A stretch of DNA of 64,000 bases from Tetrapyrgos nigripes (GCA_013368315.1 JAACJM010000047.1:124001-188000); one strand, 5' to 3'. Counted from the first letter of the stretch, positions 1-11,722 are shown. Notes: generated from the sequence alone by a model not told the origin. Numbers and translations are program-made.

Positions 1-3000
1 AGGAGAGGTCCTTCTTCGTATCCCACAAAGGCCTGTCGCAGGTCCATTACATGTTTAAGCTGGGAAATAGTAAGATCTAGCAGGTCTGAAGGGATAGAAC
101 GAGGATGACAGACCTGGTCAGCGGCAACCAAGCCATCGAAATTGCCTGTCTGCGCCAAAGATCGGACGGTGTCATTGTCAAGGTTGATACGATAGTTGGT
201 ATCTGCTAGCCAAATGATGTTGCTAAAGCCTCGGATTAACACTGAACCTTCGACGAGGGGCACGCTTCAGTGGAACTCACTCATGGCTAGATATAGTCTT
301 TTCTTTAAGGAACCGCAACCCGTTGACGATCGTCCAGTAATCTTGATTCCTTTCTTCGACATTCGCGTGACCAGCAGCAAGGTGTGCAGTCAGGAAACAG
401 AAGTTTGTATCGTGGTAGTCTAATCGGATACCAACCGCTCCTTTGTTTCCAGACATCCCTCTTAGGCCAGTCTGTGATGTCAAGTTAGTAAGGTATTAGT
501 AACGAGATGTGATTGAATCCGAGCCTTGCGAGATGTGGCTTCCACGTTCCTGATCACCGAAGCCAGTTCGGATTTCACCAGGACGACCAGAGCAGTACCT
601 ACGAGCTACGGGTGCAATAACGCTCGATCAGTGAGGTTCTTTTAACGGAGAAAGGTCAAAATATAGACAACCTGCTCGCTCCTGAGAAGAACATAGCTAG
701 ACTTCTTGTTCGGTCTTCTGTCCAGCGTGTCTAGTATCCTGTGTTCCCATACTCGCCTGACATGACAATAAGTTGTCGGGAAGATAATCGCCGCCGAAGC
801 CTGGACTCACCGTTTTTCAGGGTCAGCTTGGACGATCTGCTGTGCTGTTAAAGGTACGATCTCCTGGAATCCGAGGACAAACATGTCCGGGCTAGGACAT
901 TACATCAACACACGTTGCCCGTGCGTAGGAATCGGATAGCTCACTCTTCAATGCCTGAAAGGTTTTTTTTTGGATGAGATGGCCTGACGGTCTTATTAGA
1001 GTTCAGGCTCACTTTCTCTAGGGAAAAGCCAAGACAACAGGGATTCAGACGGTGGCTAATTGGAAATTCAGCCTAAGTAGAAAGGCCGAAGAAACACCAC
1101 CTACCCGACCGTTCAGATTCCAAGTCCCTACAAAAATGATGCATTTCTTCATTGAAGAGTACTCATTTATCCGATTGTCTAATGCTGCACGAACGGAATC
1201 ATGGATGGGATCAAATATCGTGACTTGTCTCTGGGTGCTCAAATTCCCCTATGATCGTGGACGTTAGCAATACTTGCTCGCAAACGTCATCAGCAGCTTA
1301 CCAAGAACATGTCAATCGCAGTTTGCTTAGCCTTGTCCTGGAAGTTGTTGATATACGCTCGCGAGACACTCTTCGTCGCGTCAGAAAGCACACCTAGTTT
1401 GGCGATCAGTACGGGTAGACCACAGACAGTGTAACTCACCAGCAAGAGTGCGTTTGCCGCTTCGAGTGAAGCTCGTGTTGAGAGCACCTGTTCCTGCATA
1501 TATCTTGGACAAAGCATCACCATTCTCCGCCCAGAGTTCACGATGATGCACCCATAATGCCTGTGCGAGTATCCACTCGCGGCGGACTAGTAGCAGATAA
1601 GACTCTAAAGTCGTCCGGGAGAGAATATCTTGTATGAAATTGGTACGATCAAGACTGGAAGACGGAACTTAGAGCTTGAGATACGCATAGAAAAGGATTA
1701 ATTACCAATCCAAGCAATTGGTCCTGAAGACGCCTTTCTGGTCCGTGATGATCTCGTCGGTACCAGCGTCACACATTGTGAACCCAAATTTATCTATATG
1801 GTCTGTAATGTCTTCAATCCGTCTGTAATTACACGTCAGCTGAAAAAAACTTGAACAAGAAAGATAAACACACCTAAGCTCCCTCATCACGCTATCATGA
1901 CCACCTATCCTCACTTGATTATGGAAGTCGAAATGAGTGATGCTAATGCTATCACCCAGTACACCCCGAGCAATTTGAAGATGCCGGTCATAAGCAGCGG
2001 AAAGAATCGTTTCGTTCTCCTTGGCCCCTAAGAGATTGATTGCATGGGCCGCCCCATATTCTTCAGTGACCTGAGCAAAATGGCGTTCAAAAGCGGGCTG
2101 AGATGCATGAGGTCGTGTAATTTGGATTCGTTGCCCAAACGTCTGTATTCCTTGCTGCTCCCAAAACACTGCGAAAGTGACATGAATATTTGAAAACAGT
2201 TTATTCGTGAAAGCAGAGTAATACATACACGGGACACTGCCTCGGACTTGTACATAACTAACACAGTGTTGGTCATTGCTAAATACCGTCTCCGTCTGAT
2301 GAAGCCTCAAAAAGTCGGAATTAATGGCAAAGCAGTGTACACGCACCTCGACAAAGTTGGCACAATGGCCGTCATCGTCTACTCCACGAGTGTTGAATCT
2401 GGTGCCGGCGCGTTTTGAGCCAAGACGAGATATCAAGGAGAGAGTTGCGATTGTGGGAGCACCATTTGTGGGCGGAGCCGGGAGTGCCATAGTGAATGTA
2501 CCGACATAACCTTGGATAGCTAATATCTGGAGAAGCCAAGCTTGAGTCCCAATTACAATCAGAAAGTCAGATATAAGCATACGATGAATTGGCAACGGTC
2601 GAAATCATCTCGCTCATGAGGGTCCAGTCTTGCCCGGAAATCGAGTAAACTACGGGCAATGTATTCGTTCCATACAAAACGTTCGTCAAATATTGCCAGA
2701 TCTCGATGGGTCTTTTCATTTCTATTCAGGCGACGAGCCAGTCGAGACGAAAGATCCCAGGACGAGTCAGTGGCATAATAGAATGAACCAGAAGACAGGA
2801 TCTTGGTCAAGGGTACGCAAGGATGTTCAAAGGTTGTAGGAGTAGATGTGTAATTGGCATTATCGTCAAGGACTTCCATCGAATCTGCAGTATGGTCATC
2901 CCATATAGGCGATGTCAGACTGAAGAAAGAGACTTCATGTATCCGTGCAACGGATTCTGGGGTTGTACTAGACGGTCGTGTGTTCCCTATGTCAGTTGCG

Positions 3001-3306
3001 GAAGTGACCAGAGCAAGAAATATATCTGTGAATGAGACATTGGTTAACGGCAAGTACGCGAAGGGCTGTAAACGCACCATTCTCTATGGATATCAGTCCT
3101 AGACATCCTCTTATCCCTCTAGTGGTTAGTCGGACAGTATTGACGAGGTTGACTTCGCTTTTTGGGAGGAATTCGACAATAGCTTGTGTGGAATGGTTTT
3201 CCCCTGCACGAAACACGAGAGCACGACCTGGGAGCCCTGATCTTTCTTCTGAAGAGTCAGTGACCAGATAGAGCACACGAGGATTGCTGGCCAGATGAAG
3301 GTGCAT
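1..3306 (-). CDS. inp52-like: Synaptojanin-like inositol polyphosphate phosphatase (SAC + 5-phosphatase), 3' end cut by window
   Basis: A two-domain phosphoinositide phosphatase that would strip phosphates from PI(4,5)P2 and related lipids during endocytosis and actin control. The start chosen is the ATG at 3306, which opens directly into a SAC N-terminus. After a short intron near 3040-3090 the SAC domain continues. It contains the conserved stretch RAGTRFNTRGVDDDG (about 2390-2430), and its catalytic motif NCLDCLDRTN is rebuilt exactly across an intron at about 1650-1700. A linker leads to the 5-phosphatase domain, which begins VGTWNLNGR (about 1100) and holds GFQEIVPLT (about 860), SGNKGAVGIR (about 440) and WLADTNYRI (about 205). 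The last differs from the usual W-x-G-D-x-N by Ala for Gly. The reading frame leaves the window at position 1, so any proline-rich tail is not visible. This resembles yeast Inp51/52/53. Family assignment is firm; the exact orthologue is not. Confidence 0.9.
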
Positions 3307-3599
3307 GTCGAAGAGATGTATACTAATACAAATTATGGATAGTATGACATCGCGATTCGCTTCTTTCCTCATTGTCTTGACTAACGACATCCTCTAGGAT
3401 GCAAGGCTTTCCAAGCCCCTTTTCAAGTATTGCCTTCGGACATTTGAAGCCCAACTGCTCCGACAAGATCAATTCACATACTGGAAAAAAATTGCGGTTA
3501 GTACGAACTACGCAAACTCAAGTGGCGACGTTTTGCAGCTGCACTTTCAGACGCGCTACAAGCACCTTCCACGTACCGGCCGACATGGCTAAGGCTACC

Positions 3600-4095
3600 G
3601 CACGCCCAACTACCCCCACAAAAAGTATCACGGCTTACCCTCACCTATTAAATGCTTCTGAAGACGCCAAGAGGACCTTTTGGACGCAATGAACGGACCA
3701 TAGTCGACAGAAATGTCACGGATACGTCGCAAATTGATGCGTTAAGAGTTCACTTCACAAACCCAAAATTCACGAAGTGGTTGAAGACGAAGCTCTTGCA
3801 AAAAGTTGCTGCAGACCTAGGGATACAGGCGACCGACGCGACCATCGAGCTATATAAGCTTTTGTTGTATAGGGAGGGATTACAGTGAATTCTTCACGAT
3901 ATTCTTCCCAAACGAGTATTTACTTAAATGTTTCACTGTTTCAAAGCGCATCAAGACACCCAAAAATGCGAAGGCATGATTGGATCCATAATCATCATCC
4001 TTCCATCCTGGTACACTGGTGGTGAACTGGTCCTCAGCCACGGAAAAGCTTCGAAAACACACGACTTCTCTACCCTGTCTTTTTCCACTGTCGGC
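3600..4095 (+). pseudogene. Copy A: N-terminal fragment of the 2OG-dioxygenase/helical family, frameshifted
   Basis: A relic of the gene family seen five more times in this window. The first part reads in one frame (…LLNASEDAKR) and the continuation (GPFGRNERTIVDRNV…) in another, so a frameshift lies near 3672. It aligns with copy C through the region before the catalytic domain (HFTNPKFTKWLKTKLLQKV and ELYKLLLYREG). An intron at about 3888-3940 is kept at the family position. It is followed by the iron-binding HxD segment AHQDTQK and by the sheet WYTGGELVLSHG. Similarity stops at about 4090, before the distal His and the Arg of the domain. No C-terminal half follows on this side of the DUF6535 gene. 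It is almost certainly nonfunctional. Confidence 0.75.
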
Positions 4096-4428
4096 TGTCC
4101 TATATCTGTCCTATAGCACCATACAGAATTCACCCAATCTCCAATCTTTGCTCTTGTGATAAGCAACCTTGCGCCGCACTTTGCTCCGATGTCTCTTCCA
4201 CCTTTTCAAAGCTAACTCGCGAGTTTGCTTGAGTGTATCAACGGGAAAGAGACTCGAGAGCAGTGGCAGAAGGATTTCGCCATCAATTACTTTTATTCTG
4301 ATCGTTTTAACTTTCGACACCACCTACCAAGATGTCCCTGTACCGTGCAAGTTGTAAATACATATTCAAAGTGACACAGCGTCTATCAAGATTTACATAT
4401 GCTTATAGTCCAGTTCTCAACCCCGTCG
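4096..4428. other. Short gap with no gene recognised
   Basis: Between the break-point of fragment A and the 3' end of the DUF6535 gene. Open frames here (for example 4111-4323 on the minus strand) match nothing I recognise and show no further family A similarity. It may be decayed remainder of copy A. Confidence 0.4.
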
Positions 4429-7300
4429 TTACTGAGAAACGGGTGTTTCTTCTGCAGCGCCAGCTCTTTGAATAACCTCCATACATCGAGCAAGACACAC
4501 ATCCTCGTACCACACTATGCCATTGAAATTAGCATCGTTTTTGTGAAGCTGTATGGCTTCTGCCAGGATCTTCGCACTCTCCATATCCGTGACCCAGCAC
4601 CAAGTATGGCTGAGACGCCAGAGGTAATCGAATAGCTTCGGCTTTGAAGATCCCTTGGGCTGGTTCCAGGGATGGAGAGACATCAACTCCATAATGCTCT
4701 TCGCGAAATGAAGTTGAACTCTCTCGTGTATATGTATATGTCCTTGGTACATTCTAATCGAGTTCTGAATGTTACTCCAATCACCGGGAAGTGTGCCCTG
4801 TGTATCCTCAGCCACGATGTTGATGTATTTGGCGGCAATGAGAAGATGGATGGATAGCACGTAATCTTGGATATCGGTGACCCAGTGTTGGTACACGTCG
4901 ACTGGGCAGGGTAATGGACATTCAGGCACAGGTAATTCGGGTAACAGCCTCCGACCGAGGGCGTGTATATCGCTCATGGTTAGGGTAATGAAAGAGGAAA
5001 TGCCATGACTATTCGATATATCGTAGCTGCGCGAAAGATATTCCAATTTCTTGATGATGTCTTTACAGAGGATGCGCTCGGTATCCGTTGACATATAGAG
5101 CCACCAGCGGTGCTGAGTGAAGTTGTTAGATGCTGCTGGGATGAGTCTGAAAATTCCTTTTGCGAATGACAATAACCGAGGGGAAACCGTCGACTTCTGG
5201 AAACCCATGCCGTAATATACTTTATCCAACCCATTTATACACCAGTTAGCGAGGTCGTCAGCACCATTACTGCTAAAATCCAGAAATATGCACTCTTCCA
5301 AACGACAAGCAGAGTCACTCTCTATGAGCAGGTTCCTCTGATCGTTGGTGCAGAAATAGAGATACTTGTATAAGACAACCCTGGACGCGAGGGCTCCAGT
5401 AAAATGCAATGCCCGTTCGGTTGAGAATAGAAGCTGAAATACTAGAGTGAAGAGCTTAGCAGGAATAGACCTAGCGTCTCCCGAGGTGCTCTGAAGCACA
5501 TAGGTAGCCCGTGCTTCATCTTCCTCTACGTTGATAGACGCATCAAAGACATCAAGTGTCGGTATGCTTGAGTGAATAAGGATGAAAGTCCTATCCATCT
5601 CAAAAGGTACCGAGGCCGCACCTGTCACGGCCTTTGAAAGGAACTGACTGAGAACAGATATCAGCGCGGCTTTCTAGCGTGACATGTCCATGAGTTGCGC
5701 AATGTGCTCTTGCACCTGCTGGACCAGAGCAGCTGCATCGGTTTCTGGCATACCCGACGTACAAGCACTCTTCAGAGTGCTGTCAAGTTTATCGAAGTGG
5801 TCTGTAAATTTCTCCGAGGTCCAATCGATATCTTCTCGAGACAAGTTTGCAAAAATGGATTTGACCTCGCTGAGTTGCTCGGTGCATGCCTTCCGGGAAG
5901 ACAGAACCTCGGCCATCCTCTCTATGCACCGCCTGAAGCTCTGTACTCTACTTGTTCGCAGCATTGCGACCGTCGAGATGAGGTAATCTTGTGGCAAGGA
6001 AGGCGAAGAAGAGAGTAATGCCAGCAGATCACGCTGGAACCAGAACGTCGGGTACTGTCGTGATGTCCTAGTATTCTCCATGGGGTGATTAATGACTAGC
6101 CGAGCTAGCAAATTGAGAGTGTGCAGGCAGGACTTCAGGGCTTTATTTGTAGATTCTCCTGGAGTACTGAAGCCCGAAATGAAGTTGCGAATACGAGAGC
6201 TTATGTTGATCTCGGGAACGGATGACTGAAGGAGAGGAGCGACAATTCCAAAGTTTTCAAGGCGAACACCGCTAGCTCGGGAACTAGCGAGGGCTTCAGA
6301 GACGGCCTCAAACATGGGAACAAGCTCTGTATCGTGGTTTAACAATGACATCGTAAATTCCATACATCGCCGATCACGTTCTGGCGATCTGTGCAACGAC
6401 TTCTCCACCATCGCTTCGGTAAGGCTGAGGTTGCCGGACAAGCTATGCTTTCGCACAGGAAAGCCATTGCCTATGCGCCAGAGAAAATCGGAAAGGGGGG
6501 TACGATAAGGTGTGTCAAGAGACAGTAATGGGAGGAGTGTGAGAGCCGAATAGACAAGCACGAAGATGAACAACACGCATGCCATGAGGATTGTAAGAGG
6601 GAGATTGACTGGTAGTAGGAATGCGACTAAACCAGCGAAGAAAAGGAATAGGGAGATATGCAGCAGAATTGGGATGACATCTACGAATGTGTGCATTCCA
6701 AAACGCTGCAATCCAAAGTATGAGAAAGCAAGAGCTCTCGCTCGAACGACAGGCGAAGGCCTCATCGTAGTTTTGTGCAAGAAGTCTCGAGTCCACTGCT
6801 GCACAAACGTTGCCAACAGTGAGCAAGTGAGGGCTAACGCGAGACTGAGGAACCAAAGCATGTTGCAAATCAAAGATGATGTCATGGGTTTGAAGGACAT
6901 GTCGGGAAGTCCGACTGTCGTGGTTGTCCCATTTGATATGGACGCGAGTTGCAAAGATATGGTGGTGAGAAGGGATGTGGTTAAATCTGCTGGATCCAGT
7001 TGTAGCTTTTTGTAGCTCTCGACAATGAGGGCGGTAAGAGTGGCCGAATAAAGAGCAGACTAGGATTTTTTCAGGAGGCTGAAGTGATGTGAGAATAAAA
7101 AGAGACGCACAAAGAGTAGCATCCCATCCATGTCACCTTTCCAGCCTTCGAGAAGAGCCTTGTCGTACTCGTGGGCTTGGCTGATGTACACATTCCAGAG
7201 CTTGAAACATGCATCGTCATTTGCAGTGGGTTTGAACCGTCCTGGTGTGCTTCATCAGAATCACGCTCTCATATTTAAAAGTTGGTTTACTTACCAACAC

Positions 7301-7309
7301 CATCAGTAT
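7301..7309 (+). repeat. Left 9-bp target-site duplication of the MULE
   Basis: CATCAGTAT immediately precedes the left TIR and is repeated exactly after the right TIR. On the minus strand it is part of DUF6535 exon 1 (…GATACTGATG). Confidence 0.92.
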
Positions 7310-7560
7310 ACAAAACGCTATCCACCCACCCAACGACACTGTCACGTGACCATAAAGTCACGCAAAAATCAGTTGGTAAAGCTGAGTCAGCTCGCGCGCA
7401 TGCAAAACCATTTAAGTCCAGCGTCGCGCACCCTCCCAACCTTCCTCACAGCCGAACGGTCCCTCCCTAAGGCTCAAAACTTCGTATATAGCTTTAGATA
7501 GATCTCTTAATTATATATAGCAAAAAAATTGACTGTCTAACAAGATTAAATAATAAAATT
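7310..7560 (+). repeat. MULE left terminal inverted repeat
   Basis: Matches the reverse complement of about 9303-9553. It includes the stretch CACTGTCACGTGACC near the tip and TCAAAACTTCGTATATAG near 7476-7494. Confidence 0.85.
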
Positions 7561-9252
7561 CTAACTTTTTTGCACCTGGTAGCCCATGGTATTCCTTTCA
7601 CGCCGTTTCGCTGTTTTACTTGATGAACTGGCCCATGTCGTTGGCTGAGTTCCCCGGGAATCCTCAAAACTTGCAATATATGACACAAAAAGACCCACAT
7701 CCCATCCCAATTTCCCATTGTGCAAGCCTTTGAGCCAAGTGAAGTTTCTGTGAGGAAGCTGTGCTTCAATCATGTTTGCTGCATGGCGAAGTTCATGGAT
7801 CTTTGCTTGGGCTTCCTCAACAAATTTATCAAGCTGTGAACTGAAGTTAATTGAAGATTTGATCAGTATGCACTCAAATGCTTACCGCATGTTCATTTTC
7901 ACTACCATAGTCAACATTGTCGATTGGTGGAATTGGCCTGCTAGATTGTGGGGATGGTGATCGTGCAGTTGGTGTACTAGAGAATGCTGAGCTTTGGCAG
8001 CGCTTTAGCCCAGATGAAAACTCTCTCCATGCACCACCTGTCAGCTGTGAATGGTCACCAAGCCAGTCTTGGTCATCACCATCAGTGAATGATCCATCCT
8101 CAGCTGTTGAGAAGCTCCCATGAGGCCCCCCCTTGGGAACAAGCTGAGGATGTTTATAGAATGGATGTACTCACTGCCGAATCACCTACAGAAATGTCAG
8201 TATAAATCTCATCCAGGGTAATTTAAAGAGATATATACCTGTTGGAAGAAGTGCAAATCAGGTTCACCAACTGCTTGAACCAAGTGCTTGCACAAGCAGT
8301 GTGAGTTGTACTTTTGTTGCCCACAATTGCAAGTCCAAGTATCAAGCTGCACAGTATACTTGGAGGGCAAAGCTATAACCCCTTTTGCCAATTTCTTCCA
8401 ATCAGACTTGAATGATTTTTGGAAGGGGGATAAAGCCTTTGAAGTCCCAAGATGAGATGTTGATTTGAGCTCCTCGATACAGACAATGTAAGTTGGAAGA
8501 ACTTCATGAATCAAGATCCAGACAAGTTGATCGAGTCGAGGATGAAGGATGTGATGAAGGTTCTCATGCTTGAGCTGTTTCCAAAAGTTTTCAACATTCA
8601 TGGTAGTTCGGAGACGTGAAAGAAGATTGGCTTGGGTTGAATGAGCCCAGAGTTTCCACATCTTTGGTGAATACCATGAGGTCCACATATAGCCCCACAC
8701 CTCCCGCAATCCACGCTGCAAGCAAAAGGTGTACATTTCGATCACAGCATTATGACAAATCTGGTCAGCACTCTGGTAGTTCATGTCAAGTTGCTCAGGA
8801 AGGAGAGAATGTTGACAGAAGTGACGAGTGAAGAGATGGAGGAGTTGTTTGCGGTGGGGAGCTGGACAGAATACATACTTTGGATCATTTGATGGCTTTT
8901 CATCAGCATCAAACATCCAATCTGGTCCCAACTCATCATCTGTGTCATCCTCGTTGAAGAACTCTGAGAAATCAGGATCATGAGTATAGGTATCCTCATC
9001 ATCCTGATTGATATGGTCAGGTTCTGGAGAAATGTCATCAGATGGATCCAATGCAGGACTCTCATCCTGGACAGGCTGAGTGAGACCATTTATCTGAATC
9101 ACCAGGCGTGGCTTTGGAGGTGCAGTGTTCTGCAAAGTACCTCCCAGACGAATGACAAGTCTTGGAATGGTGCTCTCAACCACAGGGAAATTTGATAGAC
9201 AACGGCGACGAAATGAATGAAAAGAAGCAGCAGTGAAATGCTTTGTTGGCAT
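7561..9252 (-). CDS. MULE transposase C-terminal portion with SWIM zinc finger (DDE core not seen)
   Basis: A multi-exon frame inside the MULE, starting at ATG 9252 (MPTKHFTAASFHSFRRR). The first exon has an acidic linker and then the block typical of fungal MULE transposases: FCPAPHRKQLLHLF, EVWGYMWTSWYSPKMWKLW, TTMNVENFWKQLKH. It ends with a SWIM finger of form C-x-C-x(n)-C-x-H (WTCNCGQQKY…CLCKHLVQA, about 8280-8340). Further exons (about 8130-7890 and 7840-7561) give a Ser/Pro linker and the C-terminal segment NFTWLKGLHNGKLGWDV, ending MGYQVQKS. Only about 2.2 kb fits in the element, and I find no catalytic DDE region, which lies N-terminal in this family. The encoded protein is probably not an active transposase, and the element would need one in trans. 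Confidence 0.75.
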
Positions 9253-9302
9253 TGTTTGTCACAAAGTGCACAGGTAAACAAAGAATAATTGAGGGATTTT
9301 AT

Positions 9303-9553
9303 TATTTAATCCTGTTAAACAGTCGATTTTTTTTGCCATATGTAATTAAAAAATGTATTTAAATCTATATACGAAGTTTTGAGCCTTAGGGATAGACCGT
9401 TCAGCTGTGAGGAAGGTTGTGAGGGTGCGCGACGCTGGACTTGAACGGTTTTGTGTGCGCGCGCGCGCGAGCTGACTCAGCCGTACCAGCTGATTTTTGC
9501 GTGACTTTATGATCACGTGACAGTGTCGTTGGGTGGGTGGATAGCGTTTTTGT
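9303..9553 (-). repeat. MULE right terminal inverted repeat
   Basis: Inverted partner of the left TIR. It contains a CG dinucleotide run (about 9457-9469) that is shorter in the left repeat. Confidence 0.85.
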
Positions 9554-9562
9554 CATCAGTAT
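9554..9562 (+). repeat. Right 9-bp target-site duplication of the MULE
   Basis: CATCAGTAT directly follows the right TIR and is identical to the copy at 7301-7309. Confidence 0.92.
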
Positions 9563-9617
9563 CAGGCTGCTTCTCATTCTTTTCCAAGTCGGGCTGAGGC
9601 GAACGGTGAGCAGACAT

Positions 9618-10340
9618 TGGTAGGTGTTTTTCAGCGTCTCTTTCTATCCGGACAGAGCGTGAGGCAGAAATCGTTGCAAAGAACTTGATGGGGTGTACCA
9701 CTGCGAGGCAACAAAACGTCTGACTCCTGAGTATATATACTCAAGACATCATCTGCGTGGGTATGATTGGGCGTCGTTGAGTATATGGTGAGAAGCTGTG
9801 GGCAATTCACTTCTTGAGCAGATAACAAGGCCCGTTCGAACTATTTGCAGAGTGAGGACCCAACCACGAAAGAGTTGTTGTTTTGGGGCAACTCGAGCAG
9901 CGTAAACTATTTGATATTTAATAGTCATGTCGCCAATCGTTCACGAAAAGTTTTGAGAGACATTGCGACTTGCAGTGGTTCTGTCAGTGTCAGAGTGGAT
10001 CATGGGAAGACGGATGAAATCAAGTCTCGGTGAGTTCTAATTTAAATCACCCGGGCCGAGACATGATTTCATCTAGTTCTGTCTTCGTCAGGCCTCCCTG
10101 CTTTTCATTGGTCTTTCAGGGCAATCAAGAACAGAAAGACCGCGTACCGTCTACGAAAATGCTACCTCCATCCCACCTCTTCTCCATGGTCGACGACAAA
10201 AGACTCGGCGACAATTGCGCTCGAGTCAGTCTTGTCTAGCGCAGGCTCAAGCACCCAACTTGAATCGATTATGGTTCGAGCTAAAAGCGTGTACATCTAA
10301 CCTCAATCTCTGAGTGTAAAACTTATTTTCGTTTTCTCAG
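9618..10340. other. Intergenic: promoter side of the DUF6535 gene and lost 5' part of copy B
   Basis: No gene recognised. Short open frames at 9845-10033 and 10030-10239 match no family here. A pyrimidine tract ending TTTTCTCAG at 10340 is the acceptor that opens the surviving copy B exon. Confidence 0.5.
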
Positions 10341-11439
10341 TATCCTTCCAAAAATCCCCAAAGACTCGGAACCTGCCAGAGCACACTTCTTTTCGTTGCT
10401 GCAAGAGTTGTGGAACCTGAAAGAAAGTCAAGCAACTGACGTTCAGTTGTCGGTGTATGTTCTGCTCATTGAGAACGTAATGGAAATCACTCTGAAAATG
10501 AAATGTAACCCGGAACATATACCCCTTATCCTCAAGGTTATACAAGCCAACGGAACGTCTTGGTTCAATGACAAGTACGTTTTTGATCCTGCATCTTGTC
10601 TATTTTTTTCTGGTTCTTACTCGACCCAGACTCTCAGCATCTGGAAATCTGAAATCATGTACACCTTCTGGCTAGAGTTCACCAAGTCTCTATGGGATCA
10701 TCAGCTCGGAACACCCTCTATGCAAACATCCAAAGTGCTCATAGTCCGATGCTGGGAAGTCCTTGTCGGTTTGTAGGAAGTCCAAGTTGCGGCTCCACCT
10801 TCAAGGACGTTCTGGCGTTACGGCTACAGCTCGTATGGCCAGCCCGCGAGAAAGCCAAGCGTTGACCGTATCATCGACATCGTCGAGCTTTGCGTTCGGA
10901 CCAGGCGTCCCAAACCCTGCTCTCCCCTTTCCGTGGCTATCCTGAAGGAACGCGCCCCGACCAAAGTAAACTTTACGTCTTTCTACGAAGTTCTGATATC
11001 CCTTACGGTTCAGACTAAGGACCTCGACGTGTGTACTCCACCCTTTAACCAGGTCATGGAGGTTCTCATCGGCGCTTATCTCCAGAACGTCGTCGGTCCC
11101 AAATCAGCAACTATCGCAAGTCTTCGTACGCGGAACATCGAATGTGGTTGTGCGAACTGTGCCGATGTGAACAGGTTCCTCCAGAGTCCTTCAACAGAAC
11201 TTCGGGTGAACAAACAACCGAGATTCAACTTGTTGCATGTCTGCGGGTACCTAAACACTGCCACGGATTTGGTGACCTATACTGTTGGGAATTATAGCCG
11301 ACCGACACCAGTCACGGTGAGGAAGACACCGATCCTATTGGCGTATGTACAGTGGGCTCAGAGACAGACGAAGGCGCAAGCGTTTTTGACGACTGTTGGG
11401 ACTGATGACGTCATCGCGAAGGTGGTTGGCAGAACCTGA
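10341..11439 (+). pseudogene. Copy B: C-terminal fragment of the 2OG-dioxygenase/helical family, amber stop
   Basis: Only the C-terminal third of the family is present. The first exon (ILPKIPKDSEPARAHFFSL) aligns with the helical region of C-F, down to LILKVIQANGTSWFNDK. After an intron at about 10575-10630 it continues MYTFWLEFTKSLWDHQLG and CWEVLVGL. There a TAG at 10774-10776 replaces the Trp found in copies C, E and F. The same frame then stays open to 11439 with VDRIIDIVELCVRTRRPKPC, VVGPKSATIASLRTRNIE and the family motif C-G-C-A-N-C. No catalytic domain is found upstream. It is a decayed copy, possibly the missing half of fragment A. Confidence 0.75.
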
Positions 11440-11722
11440 TGTGCTCAGAGCGATTGAGGGCTCGCAGGCTTTTGTTTCCATGATTGGTGCTGCAAGGCCA
11501 CGGCATACACGAAAGCAATGATTGCTTCTCTCCTTTTTCTGGGTTCCTTTGTCAATTCTTTGAAGTGATGTACACTACTGTCTTGCAGCAATGATAATTG
11601 TACTCTTACTCCGGTGTATAGTCTGTTTTGATTCAAACTAAGCCGCCTTTCTAATTTTGAGATTACACAGCAAATGTGTGGTATTCCTGAATGATAATCT
11701 ACGAACAAAGAGCGTTCAGCTT
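11440..11722. other. Convergent 3' intergenic region
   Basis: Lies between the 3' ends of copy B (plus) and SVP26 (minus). Nothing recognised beyond untranslated sequence. Confidence 0.4.

Larger units (their letters stand above)
7310..9553 (-). mobile_element. Mutator-like element (MULE), 2,244 bp, with about 250-bp terminal inverted repeats
   Basis: Both ends begin ACAAAA(A)CGCTATCCACCC reading inward. The inverted similarity runs about 250 bp, from 7310 to about 7560 and from about 9303 to 9553, with a few mismatches and a GC-repeat length difference near 9455-9470. The element is flanked by identical 9-bp direct repeats. Long TIRs, a 9-bp duplication and an internal SWIM-finger transposase fragment are the hallmarks of MULEs. 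High TIR similarity suggests a fairly recent insertion. It sits inside the first coding exon of the DUF6535 gene, with its transposase on the same strand. Confidence 0.92.
4429..9617 (-). pseudogene. DUF6535 membrane protein gene, split in exon 1 by a MULE and carrying an in-frame TAG
   Basis: An uncharacterised basidiomycete membrane protein. Exon 1 starts at ATG 9617 (MSAHRSPQPDLEKNEKQ) and is interrupted at 9554 by a MULE. It resumes at 7309 with the duplicated 9 bases, six more exon bases and a perfect GTAAGT donor. Removing the element and one duplicate restores the frame. Downstream come the DUF6535 signatures: YDKALLEGWKGDMDGMLLF (about 7120-7180), an intron, then transmembrane segments around WFLSLALALTCSLLATF, the linker QQWTRDFLHKT, and more hydrophobic segments to TPYRTPLSDFLWRI (about 6480). 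The frame is open to 5677, hits TAG at 5674-5676, then stays open in the same frame for about 400 codons to 4429, with no ATG near the resumption. A 42-base intron (GTGCAAGAGC…CACGCTAG) could remove the stop. Function unknown; as it stands the gene looks disrupted. Confidence 0.8.

Noticed and set aside
190..215. Possible loss of activity in the synaptojanin 5-phosphatase because WLADTNYRI has Ala for Gly
   Set aside because: The Asp, Asn and Arg of the motif remain and the other blocks are intact, so inactivation is not supported.
4111..4323. Basic minus-strand frame next to fragment A, considered as a transposase remnant
   Set aside because: No recognisable catalytic or DNA-binding motif and no repeats at its ends.
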